Shown here piece after piece: positions 51,226-60,196 of a DNA stretch of 64,000 bases (position 1 is its first letter; every line of letters starts with the position of its first letter). Origin of the DNA: Actinomycetales bacterium (GTDB lineage: Bacteria; Actinomycetota; Actinomycetes; Actinomycetales; Dermatophilaceae); the NCBI GenBank assembly GCA_016715285.1, contig JADKAO010000006.1, positions 297,718 through 361,717 of the forward strand, in the 5' to 3' direction. Below the pieces are notes generated by a model. That model did not search any database. It was not told the DNA's origin and worked only from the letters and a program-made list of their open reading frames with translations. The position numbers and the translations under genes were made by a program.

Positions 51226-51957
51226 ATGAACGTTAAGAAGCTCGGCATCGGCGCCGCCTCAGCTGCTGCGATCGGTCTCATGGTCCTCGGCGGAGCCTCC
51301 TTCGCCAACGCGGACGAGAACCCCACCCCGTCCACGACGTCGAGCGCCACGGCACGTGCTGGCGCCGGCGACACCCAGCGTCCTGCACCCCACGCCCACA
51401 CCGACGCCACGGCCGACGAGACCGCCAAGGTGACTGCTGCAGTCACGGCGAAGGACGCGACCGTCACCGTGACCAAGGTCCAGAAGGATCCTGACGGGTC
51501 GTTTGACGCTCTCGGCACCAAGGACGGCGCCCCCGTGATGGTCGAGGTCAGCGCGGACTACGCCACCGTTGAGGTCCGTACCGGCGGGCCCGGCGGCCGC
51601 GGCGGAAAGGGTGGCCCGGGTGCGTCGCAGGACACCCCGGTGACCGGTGACGAGGCCGCGAAGGTCTCCGCAGCGGTGACGGCCAAGGACTCCGCGGTCA
51701 CGGTCGAGAGCGTCCGCAAGGACCCTGACGGTTCGTACGACGTGCTCGGCACCAAGGCTGGCGCGCCGGTGATGTTCGACGTGTCGGCGGACCTCGCGAC
51801 GATCACCGAGAACGCCGGCGGCCCCGGCGGCCCTGGTGGTCACGGCCCGCAGGGCGGCGGCAAGGGCCACGGCCCCCAGGGCGGTCCGCAGGGCCAGCAG
51901 GGCCAGCAGGGCCAGCAGGGCCAGGCGCCGTCCAGCACCTCGACGGCCACCAGCTGA
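51226..51957 (+). CDS. Secreted protein with two PepSY-like repeats, paralogue 2
   Basis: A 243-residue exported protein from ATG 51226 (CCAAGGAG upstream). Its signal peptide MNVKKLGIGAASAAAIGLMV is nearly the same as in the paralogue at 49042. Two repeats, TAAVTAKDATVTVTKVQKDPDGSF and SAAVTAKDSAVTVESVRKDPDGSY, are each followed by GTK.GAPV. The C-terminus is a Gly/Gln collagen-like stretch (QQGQQGQQGQ). Role unknown; possible envelope-stress or metal-responsive surface protein by analogy with PepSY proteins. Confidence 0.8.
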   Translation: MNVKKLGIGAASAAAIGLMVLGGASFANADENPTPSTTSSATARAGAGDTQRPAPHAHTDATADETAKVTAAVTAKDATVTVTKVQKDPDGSFDALGTKDGAPVMVEVSADYATVEVRTGGPGGRGGKGGPGASQDTPVTGDEAAKVSAAVTAKDSAVTVESVRKDPDGSYDVLGTKAGAPVMFDVSADLATITENAGGPGGPGGHGPQGGGKGHGPQGGPQGQQGQQGQQGQAPSSTSTATS

Positions 51958-52033
51958 CCCACCACAGCCGGAGAGCTGACCGGCATACCGACAGAACTGA
52001 ACTCTGATCCGCATCGCACTGCGGGTCGCCACC

Positions 52034-52073
52034 GCGAAGGCCGCACCCGGACTCCACCGGGTGCGGCCTTCGC
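52034..52073 (+). terminator. Strong stem-loop terminator after PepSY-like paralogue 2
   Basis: A perfect 17-bp stem starts GCGAAGGCCGCACCCGG (52034-52050), pairs with 52057-52073, and has a 6-base loop ACTCCA. No U-run. It could also stop transcription from the opposite side. Confidence 0.9.
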
Positions 52074-52235
52074 CGTGTTCGCGAGCCCCGAGCAGATCTG
52101 CTGGCAATGGTCGGCGGCTCACCACTGCGTTGAGTACGACCAAGGGGCCCACCACCCCGACCAATGCCAGCAGTTCTGCCCGACCCAGCGCCAGCGCACC
52201 CCCCGCGCAACCCCCAGCGCACTCCCAGTTCAGCC

Positions 52236-53255
52236 CTAACGAACCAACCGCTTGGCGACCTGGACTGCCTCCGCTACCGGTCGGAAGCCGAGCCGATCAT
52301 TCACCGAGTGCATCGGCGCGTTAGCCGAGTTGGTGGTCGTGTCGATCACCGCGCACTCCGGGTGATCAGCTTCCAGCGCCAGGAGATTGGCGCACTTGAT
52401 CGCCAGGCCGAGCCGGTGGCCGCGGTGCTCGCGCGCAACGGTCGTGCCCGCCTGAACCGCACGCCTCCCGTCGGGGGTCACAAACGCATCCGTGTGCGCG
52501 ACCACCTCGCCGCCCCCGACCGCGAGCGTGAATAGATTGTGGCGCCCCATCTGGCGCGAGCGCGCGTTGCGCTCGCGCCACGCCTCTGGCGTCAGTCGCT
52601 CCTCCTCGAACGACAGCGTTCCGGTGGGGGCGTCCGCGACCAGCTGGTTCTGAACCGCGCAATAGCCCTCCACCAACGCGGCCGGCAGAGTCTCGCGGCA
52701 CGTCACGATCTCGTATGCCGGGTGGTGCGCGGCCGCTTCACGCGACAGGCTCGCGAGCAACCCCGCGGGCGTGGGGAGCGTGAGTTGCGAGTAACGGTCG
52801 CTGGCGTAGACGGCATACCCCTCGCGCGCCAGCCACGCGATCCGCGGGTGCTCGCCCTCGTGCCCGAAACGAATTTCGGTGCCGCCGTGGAGAGTATGCC
52901 GTCCGGCCGTGAGTGCGCGCTCCTCGGCAAATCGCAGCAGCGCGGTGCCGACTCCACACGATTGGTGGGCCGGGTCAACCGCGATGACAAACCACGCCGT
53001 GTCGAGATTGTCGAGCAACGGGAAGGCGAGATTGCCCCCACCCACGATCGCGCCGGTGCCAGCGACACGCGCCACGAAGAGTTCATCGCGCGTGTCCGCA
53101 GTCGGCGTGCCGAAGTAGCGCCGCCATTCGTCCAGGCTGTAGAAGGACGGCTTCCACGGGTAGGCCGCGCGCTCAGCCCGCTCACTCAAGCCGTGGTATG
53201 CCGCGAAGCTCGCCTCGTCGTGCGGGTCAAGCGGCTCGACCAGGAGACGGGTCAT
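52236..53255 (-). CDS. GNAT acetyltransferase with two domains
   Basis: A 339-residue protein with an N-terminal GNAT half (WFVIAVDPAHQSCGVGTALLRFAEE, about 88-112) and a second GNAT-like half (QAGTTVAREHRGHRLGLAIKCANLLALE and NSVNDRLGFRP). Two-domain GNATs include mycothiol synthase and Eis, but the specific residues do not identify either. Its ATG overlaps the stop of the WS/DGAT gene (ATGA), so it is the last gene of the acyl-lipid operon. Confidence 0.85.
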   Translation of the reverse strand: MTRLLVEPLDPHDEASFAAYHGLSERAERAAYPWKPSFYSLDEWRRYFGTPTADTRDELFVARVAGTGAIVGGGNLAFPLLDNLDTAWFVIAVDPAHQSCGVGTALLRFAEERALTAGRHTLHGGTEIRFGHEGEHPRIAWLAREGYAVYASDRYSQLTLPTPAGLLASLSREAAAHHPAYEIVTCRETLPAALVEGYCAVQNQLVADAPTGTLSFEEERLTPEAWRERNARSRQMGRHNLFTLAVGGGEVVAHTDAFVTPDGRRAVQAGTTVAREHRGHRLGLAIKCANLLALEADHPECAVIDTTTNSANAPMHSVNDRLGFRPVAEAVQVAKRLVR

Positions 53256-54805
53256 CGACCGATCGCCAGGACCTCGTCGAGCCCTTCCTGCATCGACTCC
53301 ATCAGGACGTCGACGTCTTTGATGCCGGTGCCGTCGATATTGAGACCAATGCAGCAGGTGCCCACGTGCGACACCATCGCCGCCATCACAGCCACGCCGG
53401 GCAACGGCCCAAACGGGAAGACCCGCTCGACCCGCGCGCCCGCCATGAAGACGTCGTAGGGGAGGCCTGGCATGTTGGAGGCCGAGAGGTCGGTGACCGC
53501 GCCGAGCCCCATCACTGCCGCGCCGACGCCCGATGGCAGCCGGTTGACCAGCGGCGTCAGGACCGAGAACGAGTCGAGGGCCGGCTCGGCAAGCTGCGCG
53601 AGGATCGCCCCGCGCAACGCGGCCACGCGCTCGGCGGGGTCGACAATGCCGATCGGGGCCGAGAGCATCGCGCCAGCAAACTTGTTGCCGCCCATGGGGT
53701 CATCGCTGCGGCGCAGCGACACCGGCACGGTGATCGGCAACTCGTCGATGTCGACTCCGTGGCGCTCGTGATAGCGCCGGAGCCCGCCCAGCAAGGCGGC
53801 GAGGTAGGCATCGTTGACGGACCCGCCGGCGCGTTTGGCGGCAGCCCGCAGCTGCGCGAGCGGGCACTCCAAGGTGCGCATCACCCAGACTCGGCCATCG
53901 CGCGGGCGCAACAGCGGCGACGGCGGCGCGGGCGGTGGAGACAAGACCCTCCGCAGCGACGCCGCAAACCGCAACGCTTCGCCTGCCGCGCCACTTGGGT
54001 TGCGCGCAAACGAGATTCCCGCGTCCGCAGCAGCCGCCGCAACCGATGGCAACTGCGAGAGGGTATGCCGGGCCCCGTCGACCGTGATCGAGAGGGCGTC
54101 GTCGTCGGCGGGCTCACCGGCATACTCCGGCTCTGGTGTGCGGGAACCAGAGCTGCTGCCCGCAACGGAACCAGCCACGCCGGAACCTGCCGCCCCGGAG
54201 GCATCGAGCCGCGTCGGCTTGTCGGGCGTGTGCTCGCGCGTGCGGCTTTGCACGAGGGACATGAGTTGGATCGCGCCGAGACCGTCGGTGAGTGAGTGGT
54301 GCAGTTTGAGCAGGTATGCCGCCCGCCCACCGTCGAGCCCCTCAATCAGGGTGCCCTCCCAGAGCGGCCGAGTGCGGTCAAAGGGGGTAAGAGCGAGGGT
54401 CTGCACGAGGGTCATCAACGCATCCATCGAGCCGTCCGGCCCCTGGTGCATCCGGCGCAGGTGATAGCTCAACGCGAAATGCGGGTCGGTGCGCCACACG
54501 GGTGGCCCGGTCGGCACGAGCGGTTCGACGACCCGCTGTCGCGACCGAGGCACAAGCTCCGTAGCCCACTCGTGGGCTGCGACGAGGCGGTCCCACTCGG
54601 GCACGCAGTCGAGGATGATCAGGCTGCAGATCGTCGACGATTGTTGCGGGTGCCGTTCCGAGCGCCACATCGTAGTCTCGAGCTCGTTCATCCGGTCGTC
54701 GCCCGACCACCCGGGCGCGCTCGGCCCGCCCCGCGCGCTCGACCCGGCGCCGAAGCCTGGTTCGGACCCTGTGCCGGGCCCTGGGCGGTTCTGGTCCGCA
54801 CTCAT
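53252..54805 (-). CDS. Wax ester synthase / diacylglycerol acyltransferase (WS/DGAT)
   Basis: A 517-residue acyltransferase making triacylglycerol or wax esters from acyl-CoA. The catalytic motif is LLKLHHSLTDGLG (HHxxxDG form). NDAYLAALLGGLRRYHERHG, PVSLRRSDDPMGGNKFAG and the C-terminal SNMPGLPYDVFMAGA are family blocks. A Ser/Gly/Pro-rich insert lies between about residues 190 and 225. Coupled by ATGA to the HAD-PlsC gene upstream and the GNAT gene downstream. Confidence 0.93.
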   Translation of the reverse strand: MSADQNRPGPGTGSEPGFGAGSSARGGPSAPGWSGDDRMNELETTMWRSERHPQQSSTICSLIILDCVPEWDRLVAAHEWATELVPRSRQRVVEPLVPTGPPVWRTDPHFALSYHLRRMHQGPDGSMDALMTLVQTLALTPFDRTRPLWEGTLIEGLDGGRAAYLLKLHHSLTDGLGAIQLMSLVQSRTREHTPDKPTRLDASGAAGSGVAGSVAGSSSGSRTPEPEYAGEPADDDALSITVDGARHTLSQLPSVAAAAADAGISFARNPSGAAGEALRFAASLRRVLSPPPAPPSPLLRPRDGRVWVMRTLECPLAQLRAAAKRAGGSVNDAYLAALLGGLRRYHERHGVDIDELPITVPVSLRRSDDPMGGNKFAGAMLSAPIGIVDPAERVAALRGAILAQLAEPALDSFSVLTPLVNRLPSGVGAAVMGLGAVTDLSASNMPGLPYDVFMAGARVERVFPFGPLPGVAVMAAMVSHVGTCCIGLNIDGTGIKDVDVLMESMQEGLDEVLAIGR

Positions 54806-56244
54806 CGCGCAACCTCCGCCGACGGACCGACAGGCCAGTCGGCCAGCGTCGCCGCGAACCGATCTCGCAACGCTGTGACCTGCTCATCGAGGTGCTCAAC
54901 CCGCAGTCCACGGATCGGCTCAAGGATGGCGACATCGATCGTGCCCGGCCGCAGCACTCGCGCATGCCGCGGCAGGATTTCGTGGGTGTTGCGCAAGACA
55001 ATCGGCACGATCGGCACCCCCGCTTGGATCGCCAGGTGGAACCCGCCTTTACGGAACCGCCCCAGCGCCCGCGTCGTCGACCGCGTCCCCTCGGGGAAGA
55101 TCAGCAGCGACGTGCCGCCGCGGATCCGCTTCACCAAGGCGTCGAGCGTCGCCCGGGATTGGGCGGAGTTACTTCGGTCGATGTATGCCGGTTCGATGAG
55201 CAGGCTGCCGACGAGACTCCGCGGGTCAAAGCGGGCCTCCTGCTTGGCGACGATGGTGAACTCGCCCGGCATGATCGTCGCGGCGACCAGCGGGTCAACC
55301 GAGCTTTGATGGTTGGCGACGTAGACGGCCGGGCCGTCGGGGAGGTGTTCGGCGCCGACGATGCGCAAGTCCACTCCGGCGAGGCGCAGCGCGCTCTGGC
55401 ACGCCAGTTGTACGCCAAGGTTGATGCCGCGCTGACGGTTGCGCGTGAGCAGCCCCCAGGTCACGCCCGTGGCGGCGCCGGCATTGAGCCCGCCGAGAGC
55501 CATGACGGTTCGCGCCAAGTCGGTCACGCTCCCGGTGCTGGGGTCGCGCAGATCGAGCACGGGCCACCGGAAATTGGCCGCTGCCCCACGCAACACCGGA
55601 TGCGGGTTGAGGGCGACGGGCGACCCGACCGCGCCGAGGAAGGCGACGTCTTCGGCGCCATTGCCATAGGCGAAGCTCGTCGACAGGTCGATGTCATGCT
55701 CGCGGGCAAAGGCCCGCACGCCGCTGGCCTTCTCGGTCCCCCAGAGCAGGCGCCCGGTGATCTCTCCGGTGAGGATCCCGTCCACCACCTCCAGTTGCGT
55801 GCACACCAGGTGCTGGATGCCGAGATCGGCTGCGACAGCTTGGATTTGGTATTTGCTTGCCGCCGACGCCACCGCGACGGTGTGCCCGCGACGCTGATGA
55901 GCCCGGACCAGCTCGCGCGCCTGCGGCCGGATCGTGCCCGCGATCTTTTGAACGAAGAGCCGCTCGCCCAGCTCGGTCATCGTTTCTTCGCTCTGGCCGG
56001 CCATGGCGGCATACCCCTTGATGGCGCCCCGAGTGGGCTCCCCGCCGAGGTACGTGCCGTCGATCACCGAGACGAAGGTGCTCACAAAGTGACCGAGGTC
56101 GACGTCGCGGTTCTTGACCCGATCGGTGAAGAAGGTGCTCGCGGTGTAGCCCGACACCAGCGTGCCGTCGAGGTCAAAGAACGCGCCGACGTGGGGTCCG
56201 GCGGGTGAGGCCTCGATCCGGGCGAGGTGCTCAGCGAACTCCAC
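54802..56244 (-). CDS. HAD-IB phosphatase fused to 1-acylglycerol-3-phosphate acyltransferase (PlsC)
   Basis: The 480-residue fusion starts at GTG 56244 (GCAGGAG upstream) and overlaps the plsB-like stop by 14 bases. The HAD-IB domain has FFDLDGTLVSGYTA and YGNGAEDVAFLGAVG. The PlsC domain has YVANHQSSVDPLVAA (NHxxxxD), IFPEGTRSTTRAL and VPIVPIVLRN. It should acylate lysophosphatidic acid and dephosphorylate a product such as phosphatidic acid, feeding WS/DGAT; the phosphatase substrate is inferred. Confidence 0.92.
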   Translation of the reverse strand: MEFAEHLARIEASPAGPHVGAFFDLDGTLVSGYTASTFFTDRVKNRDVDLGHFVSTFVSVIDGTYLGGEPTRGAIKGYAAMAGQSEETMTELGERLFVQKIAGTIRPQARELVRAHQRRGHTVAVASAASKYQIQAVAADLGIQHLVCTQLEVVDGILTGEITGRLLWGTEKASGVRAFAREHDIDLSTSFAYGNGAEDVAFLGAVGSPVALNPHPVLRGAAANFRWPVLDLRDPSTGSVTDLARTVMALGGLNAGAATGVTWGLLTRNRQRGINLGVQLACQSALRLAGVDLRIVGAEHLPDGPAVYVANHQSSVDPLVAATIMPGEFTIVAKQEARFDPRSLVGSLLIEPAYIDRSNSAQSRATLDALVKRIRGGTSLLIFPEGTRSTTRALGRFRKGGFHLAIQAGVPIVPIVLRNTHEILPRHARVLRPGTIDVAILEPIRGLRVEHLDEQVTALRDRFAATLADWPVGPSAEVAR

Positions 56245-58207
56245 GGGCGCTCCTGCGGTTCTTTTCGATCCGGGCAATGTCGTCCAATTGGGTTGCGACG
56301 TCCTGTAATTCGACAAGGAAGGCGGCGCGGCGCGCCCCCAAAGGCTCGCCCAGGTATGCCGTCCCGCTGGCCTCCGCCCCGTCGCCGTCGCTGTCGGTGC
56401 CGGGCTCACTCACGGCCTGGCTTGGGACCTCGGCGGCGGCGTCGGCCGGTCCGCCGAGCAGCCCCCGATGCGCGGCGAGGCGCAGTGCGGTCTTGTAGAG
56501 CTCCAGCGACACCGACTCGGCGCTCGCGATCCGGCGTTCGAGCTCCCACTGCTGACCGACCTGCAGGGCCTCGTCGAGGATGTCAGCCTCCACGACCGCC
56601 GAATCCCCAGCTGCCGCAAGCCGATCAGCCACCACGAGATAGGCGTCGACAAAGGGCCGCAAGACGAGGTGGGCGACGTGCAGGTCCGTTGTGTCGAGGA
56701 TCGCGCGCGCCGCCTCAGGAGTGAGTGTGCCGGGGGCAGCGGGGGAGATCGGCGACATCAGCGCCAGCTCCGCCCGCAACTCCTCCTCAAAAGCATCCCG
56801 CCCGGGGAAGAAGAACTCGAATTTAAGCAAGTCCCGCAACGCTTTTGCTCGCTCCCAGGCCGCCCGCTCGGGGTCGGTGCCGTCGGGAGCGGTCATCGCG
56901 TCGAGGAGTGATACCTCGCCGATGGCCCGTTCCACCAGGATGTGGATGACCGTGTTGCGATAGAACGCGGCGACGAGGTGCTGCTCGGGGGCGATCCGCC
57001 AGACGGGCTCGGTGCCGGCGTCAAAGACGGTGAGCACGCCAGAAGCGACGAGTTCCTGCAGCGCACGCCGGATGGTCGATTTGTCGGTCAGCGATGCTGC
57101 CCCGGCGACCGGCCAACGACGATCGCGGATATAGCGCGCCAACGGCTCGACCGTGTCGAGCACCCGGTCAAAGGTCAGCGCCCGATCCGCACCAAGCAGC
57201 GCCAAACACACGACGGCCGTCGTCGTCACGGGGGTCGCCCGGTTGATCCGGTGGCTAGCGTCAATCGCCACCCGCTCGACCGCCTGAGAGGTGTCGTTGC
57301 CAGCAGCCCGCAGCGCGGTCATCCGCTCACGCAGCGGGAAGGGCTCACCGATCGACACATAGGCCCGGCCCAGGCGACCACCTTGCGACCGCGCGAACCG
57401 GATCAGCCAGCCGAGGTCCTCCGGCCGCTTGCGGCTCCCTCTGGCCTCGGCGGTCATCCCCGCGACCTCGTGCAGCTGGTCGTAGACGATCGACACTGGC
57501 ACGAGGTAGACGTCCGGCCCGTCACTCGCCTCCGCGGCATCAGACAAATAGCGGAGTATGCCGTGCACCGGCGGCCGGAGCTTGCCGGTGCGGGTGCGCC
57601 CGCCCTCGATCGACCAGGCGAGATTGGACCGTTTCTTGACGAGGTGGGCGATATAGGCGCGCAGGGTCAGCCGATAGATCGGGATGTCTTTGGTCGCCCG
57701 CTTGATGAAGATGACCCCGGTGCGGCTCACCAACCCGCCGACGACCGGCAGATCCAGGTTGGCGCCGCCAAACGTATAGAGCGGTGAAAACCGCCGTGAC
57801 GCAAGGACGTTGGGAAGCACCCAACCGTCAAGATAGGACCGGTGGGAGAAGACCAGGGCGAGGCTGTGCTCCCGGTCGAGGGCCTTCAGCCGGACGATGT
57901 CTTCTTCGTCGACGAGCACGTCGTGGGCCCGCATGATCCACGAGCCGAGCTTGTCCCATGACCGCGTCGCCCGGGGGTCATGTGACGCCGCCATCTCCCG
58001 AAGGTGCTCTGCCGCCTCCTCGCGAACCTGCTCCAGCGGCTCGCCGTGCTCCACGGCATACCTCTCGAGGGAGGTGACCAGCAGCGGGTCCTGGAGCAAC
58101 TCGTCGACGTCGCTTCCCCCGATCACCGCGCTCGCTGCGTCTTGGGCGCGCCGGGTAACGGCGCCGAGGAGTCCGCGGGCGGTGTCAGTGAGGCGTTGTG
58201 GGTCCAC
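56231..58207 (-). CDS. Glycerol-3-phosphate acyltransferase (PlsB-like)
   Basis: A 658-residue protein from GTG 58207. The acyltransferase core contains LVFSHRSYLDGWVLP (H-x4-D), GVIFIKRA, WSIEGGRTRTGKLRPP and VPVSIVYDQ, as in PlsB-type enzymes that acylate glycerol-3-phosphate. The C-terminal 250 residues are helical. It is the first gene of the operon plsB-like, HAD-PlsC, WS/DGAT, GNAT, which together could make triacylglycerol storage lipid. Confidence 0.9.
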   Translation of the reverse strand: MDPQRLTDTARGLLGAVTRRAQDAASAVIGGSDVDELLQDPLLVTSLERYAVEHGEPLEQVREEAAEHLREMAASHDPRATRSWDKLGSWIMRAHDVLVDEEDIVRLKALDREHSLALVFSHRSYLDGWVLPNVLASRRFSPLYTFGGANLDLPVVGGLVSRTGVIFIKRATKDIPIYRLTLRAYIAHLVKKRSNLAWSIEGGRTRTGKLRPPVHGILRYLSDAAEASDGPDVYLVPVSIVYDQLHEVAGMTAEARGSRKRPEDLGWLIRFARSQGGRLGRAYVSIGEPFPLRERMTALRAAGNDTSQAVERVAIDASHRINRATPVTTTAVVCLALLGADRALTFDRVLDTVEPLARYIRDRRWPVAGAASLTDKSTIRRALQELVASGVLTVFDAGTEPVWRIAPEQHLVAAFYRNTVIHILVERAIGEVSLLDAMTAPDGTDPERAAWERAKALRDLLKFEFFFPGRDAFEEELRAELALMSPISPAAPGTLTPEAARAILDTTDLHVAHLVLRPFVDAYLVVADRLAAAGDSAVVEADILDEALQVGQQWELERRIASAESVSLELYKTALRLAAHRGLLGGPADAAAEVPSQAVSEPGTDSDGDGAEASGTAYLGEPLGARRAAFLVELQDVATQLDDIARIEKNRRSARGVR

Positions 58208-58269
58208 GGGTTAGGTCTAATGCCCGAGCGGGGCAGGGTCAACAGTGTGGGCGCCCGGGTTCTCGGCGC

Positions 58270-58977
58270 TCACTTCTCGGGGGCCTGCTGCGGTGACTCC
58301 ACCGCGGCGGCCTGAAGGCGGGCTTCGAAGCCGTCGAGGAGGATGTCGAGCCCGAACTCGAACTCGGTCTGGTTGTCGCAGCCGAGTCCCAGCATGGCCA
58401 CCTTGGGGTGCGCGCCCGCCACCGCGATCGTCGCAATGTGCGGGTATGCCGTGCGCATCACCTCGAAGAGCGCGGCCCGCTGCGAGGGGTCATCGGGTGT
58501 TGCAGGAGTGGGGAAGACGTCGAGCGCAAAGCCCCACATGCGGCTGCCGAGAGCGTGCATGACCTGGTGGGCGAGTTCAGGGGTGAAGCCTCCGCCGAGG
58601 AAGGCGCCGATGAGTTCGTTGATGTACTGGAGGACGGCGGGGGTGGCCTCGGTGCGTGACTTGATGACCTCGACCGCCCATGGGTGACGCATCATCACCT
58701 CGCGCGCTGCGAGGACACGCTGGCGGATCGCTGGCTGCCATGGCTGGTCCGGATCGAGCGGAGGAATCTCGGTGACGATGACATCGACCATGCCGCTGAG
58801 CAGGGCTTGCTTGCTCGAGATGTGGTTGTAAAGCGCCATCGGGACGACGCCGAGAGCCTGTGCGACGGACCGCATACTCACCGCGTCGATGCCGTGACTG
58901 TCTGCGCGGGCGACGGCTGCGTCGAGAATTGCCTTGCGCGTGAGGGGGATTCGCCGACTGGAGGGTTGCTCCGGCAT
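58270..58977 (-). CDS. TetR-family repressor
   Basis: A 235-residue regulator. The N-terminal helix-turn-helix is RKAILDAAVARADSHGIDAVSMRSVAQALGVVPMALYNHISSKQALL split over residues 14-60. The C-terminal part resembles the tetracycline-repressor C-domain group (MMRHPWAVEVIKSR, MHALGSRMWGFAL). It lies 111 bases downstream of the DUF4386 gene on the same strand; the twin operators upstream of that gene are the obvious target. Confidence 0.9.
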   Translation of the reverse strand: MPEQPSSRRIPLTRKAILDAAVARADSHGIDAVSMRSVAQALGVVPMALYNHISSKQALLSGMVDVIVTEIPPLDPDQPWQPAIRQRVLAAREVMMRHPWAVEVIKSRTEATPAVLQYINELIGAFLGGGFTPELAHQVMHALGSRMWGFALDVFPTPATPDDPSQRAALFEVMRTAYPHIATIAVAGAHPKVAMLGLGCDNQTEFEFGLDILLDGFEARLQAAAVESPQQAPEK

Positions 58978-59088
58978 GGTTCGCTCCCGTCAAGTAGCCC
59001 GTGACTCTCAGATGCACTCCTGCTGTGCCCCTGCGTACACCGTAGAGTCACGGGCTGCCGAACCCCCTATCCCCCTCCCGGATCCCCC

Positions 59089-59847
59089 TCAGGCGATGGC
59101 CACCGGTTCACGCACTGGGCCTGCGCTGGAGCCCGAGGTGCCCGATGCGTCCGATGCGTCCGATGTGCGGGCGATGAGCGACGTCACGGCCGACGGCTTG
59201 AAGCCCTTGACGACGAGGTAGACACCGAGCGAGAACTCCCACACGGCGATGGGGAGCGCAGCGAAGATCGCGATCGGGGAGAGGCGATCGATCACGGTGA
59301 AGAGAGTGAGCGCAACTGCAGTCAGGTGGACGGGCGCGCCGATCAGGCCGATCGTCGGCAGGATGCGGGGAACCAACCCGGAGCGGTAAAGCAGGGTGCC
59401 GAGCAAGAGCGCGTTGAGTCCCGGCATCAGGCTTTGGCCGAGAAGGAAGACCCCATTGAACTGCAGGATGAGCGCGCGGCCTGTGGTGAGCAGGGAAGCT
59501 GGGTCGCTGTCCGCGGCTGTTGAGTGCAACGCGACGAGCGTGAGGATGATCGCGACCCCGGCGAAGATCATGGCTGCTTCGAGCGTGCGCGTCATCACGA
59601 AACCGAGTGCGAGCGTGCGGTTTTGGCGGCGAACAACCGGGTAGAGCGCGACCGCAGTGCCGATTCCGGCCAATCCGACGATCACTTCGAGGAAGCCCCC
59701 GAGGAGTGCTGGGGAGTCCGAGGCGCCGGCATTGGTGAGGTAGTCCGTCGCCCTGACCCCGCTGTAAAGCGCAAGCGTCGGCATCGACACGAACGTGAGG
59801 AGATAGAAGAGGCCCGCGATGAGTGCGGTGCGTCTGGTCGAGCTCAT
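59089..59847 (-). CDS. DUF4386 membrane protein
   Basis: A 252-residue protein with about six membrane helices from ATG 59847 (AAGGAG upstream). TRRTALIAGLFYLLTFVSMPTLALY and RTLEAAMIFAGVAIILTLVAL are typical of DUF4386, an uncharacterised family often controlled by a linked TetR regulator. Function unknown. Two near-identical palindromic operators precede it and a TetR gene follows. Confidence 0.88.
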   Translation of the reverse strand: MSSTRRTALIAGLFYLLTFVSMPTLALYSGVRATDYLTNAGASDSPALLGGFLEVIVGLAGIGTAVALYPVVRRQNRTLALGFVMTRTLEAAMIFAGVAIILTLVALHSTAADSDPASLLTTGRALILQFNGVFLLGQSLMPGLNALLLGTLLYRSGLVPRILPTIGLIGAPVHLTAVALTLFTVIDRLSPIAIFAALPIAVWEFSLGVYLVVKGFKPSAVTSLIARTSDASDASGTSGSSAGPVREPVAIA

Positions 59848-59873
59848 GGGTGGCTCCTTGATTGATCCCCGCA

Positions 59874-59922
59874 ATGTACGGCGTACATATGAGGTAAGGC
59901 GACCCTAACTGTACGCCGTACA
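59874..59922. promoter_or_regulatory. Twin TetR-type operators
   Basis: ATGTACGGCGTACAT (59874-59888) and TGTACGCCGTACA (59910-59922) are perfect palindromes around a single central base, with centres 35 bases apart. They lie 27-75 bases upstream of the DUF4386 start, in promoter position. The linked TetR gene makes autogenous control of the pair likely. Confidence 0.8.
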
Positions 59923-60063
59923 TAAAGTCAAGGACGGTGTCAAGAGGGGGAATGAAGACCTGGAGTCAAGAACGGGAGTCAAGAGGGGGAATCGAGGACG
60001 GGAGTCGAGGACGTAGAGGGGACGATTGGCTCAGCCACGCACGCTGCGGTCCCTCTTGCGCAA

Positions 60064-60168
60064 TCGATACCCCTTGACGAATCCCGATTCGCCTCCCGGT
60101 ATCGAATGCGGCGGGCGATCGCGCTGTCGATACTCGCTCAAGGGGCGTGGGTGGCGCGCGGGTATCGA
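60064..60168 (+). repeat. 42-bp inverted-arm element, locus L8 (2 units)
   Basis: Units are 60064-60105 and 60127-60168, both exactly 42 bp with a 63-bp period. The second left arm is TCGATACT. Interiors differ (CCTTGACGAATCCC versus CGCTCAAGGGGCGT). It lies between the DUF4386 promoter region and the methyltransferase stop. A GGAGTCAAGA(G/A)-type short repeat occupies 59950-60015. Confidence 0.94.
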
Positions 60169-60196
60169 ATCAGCGGGAAGTTGGTGTCAAGGACGA

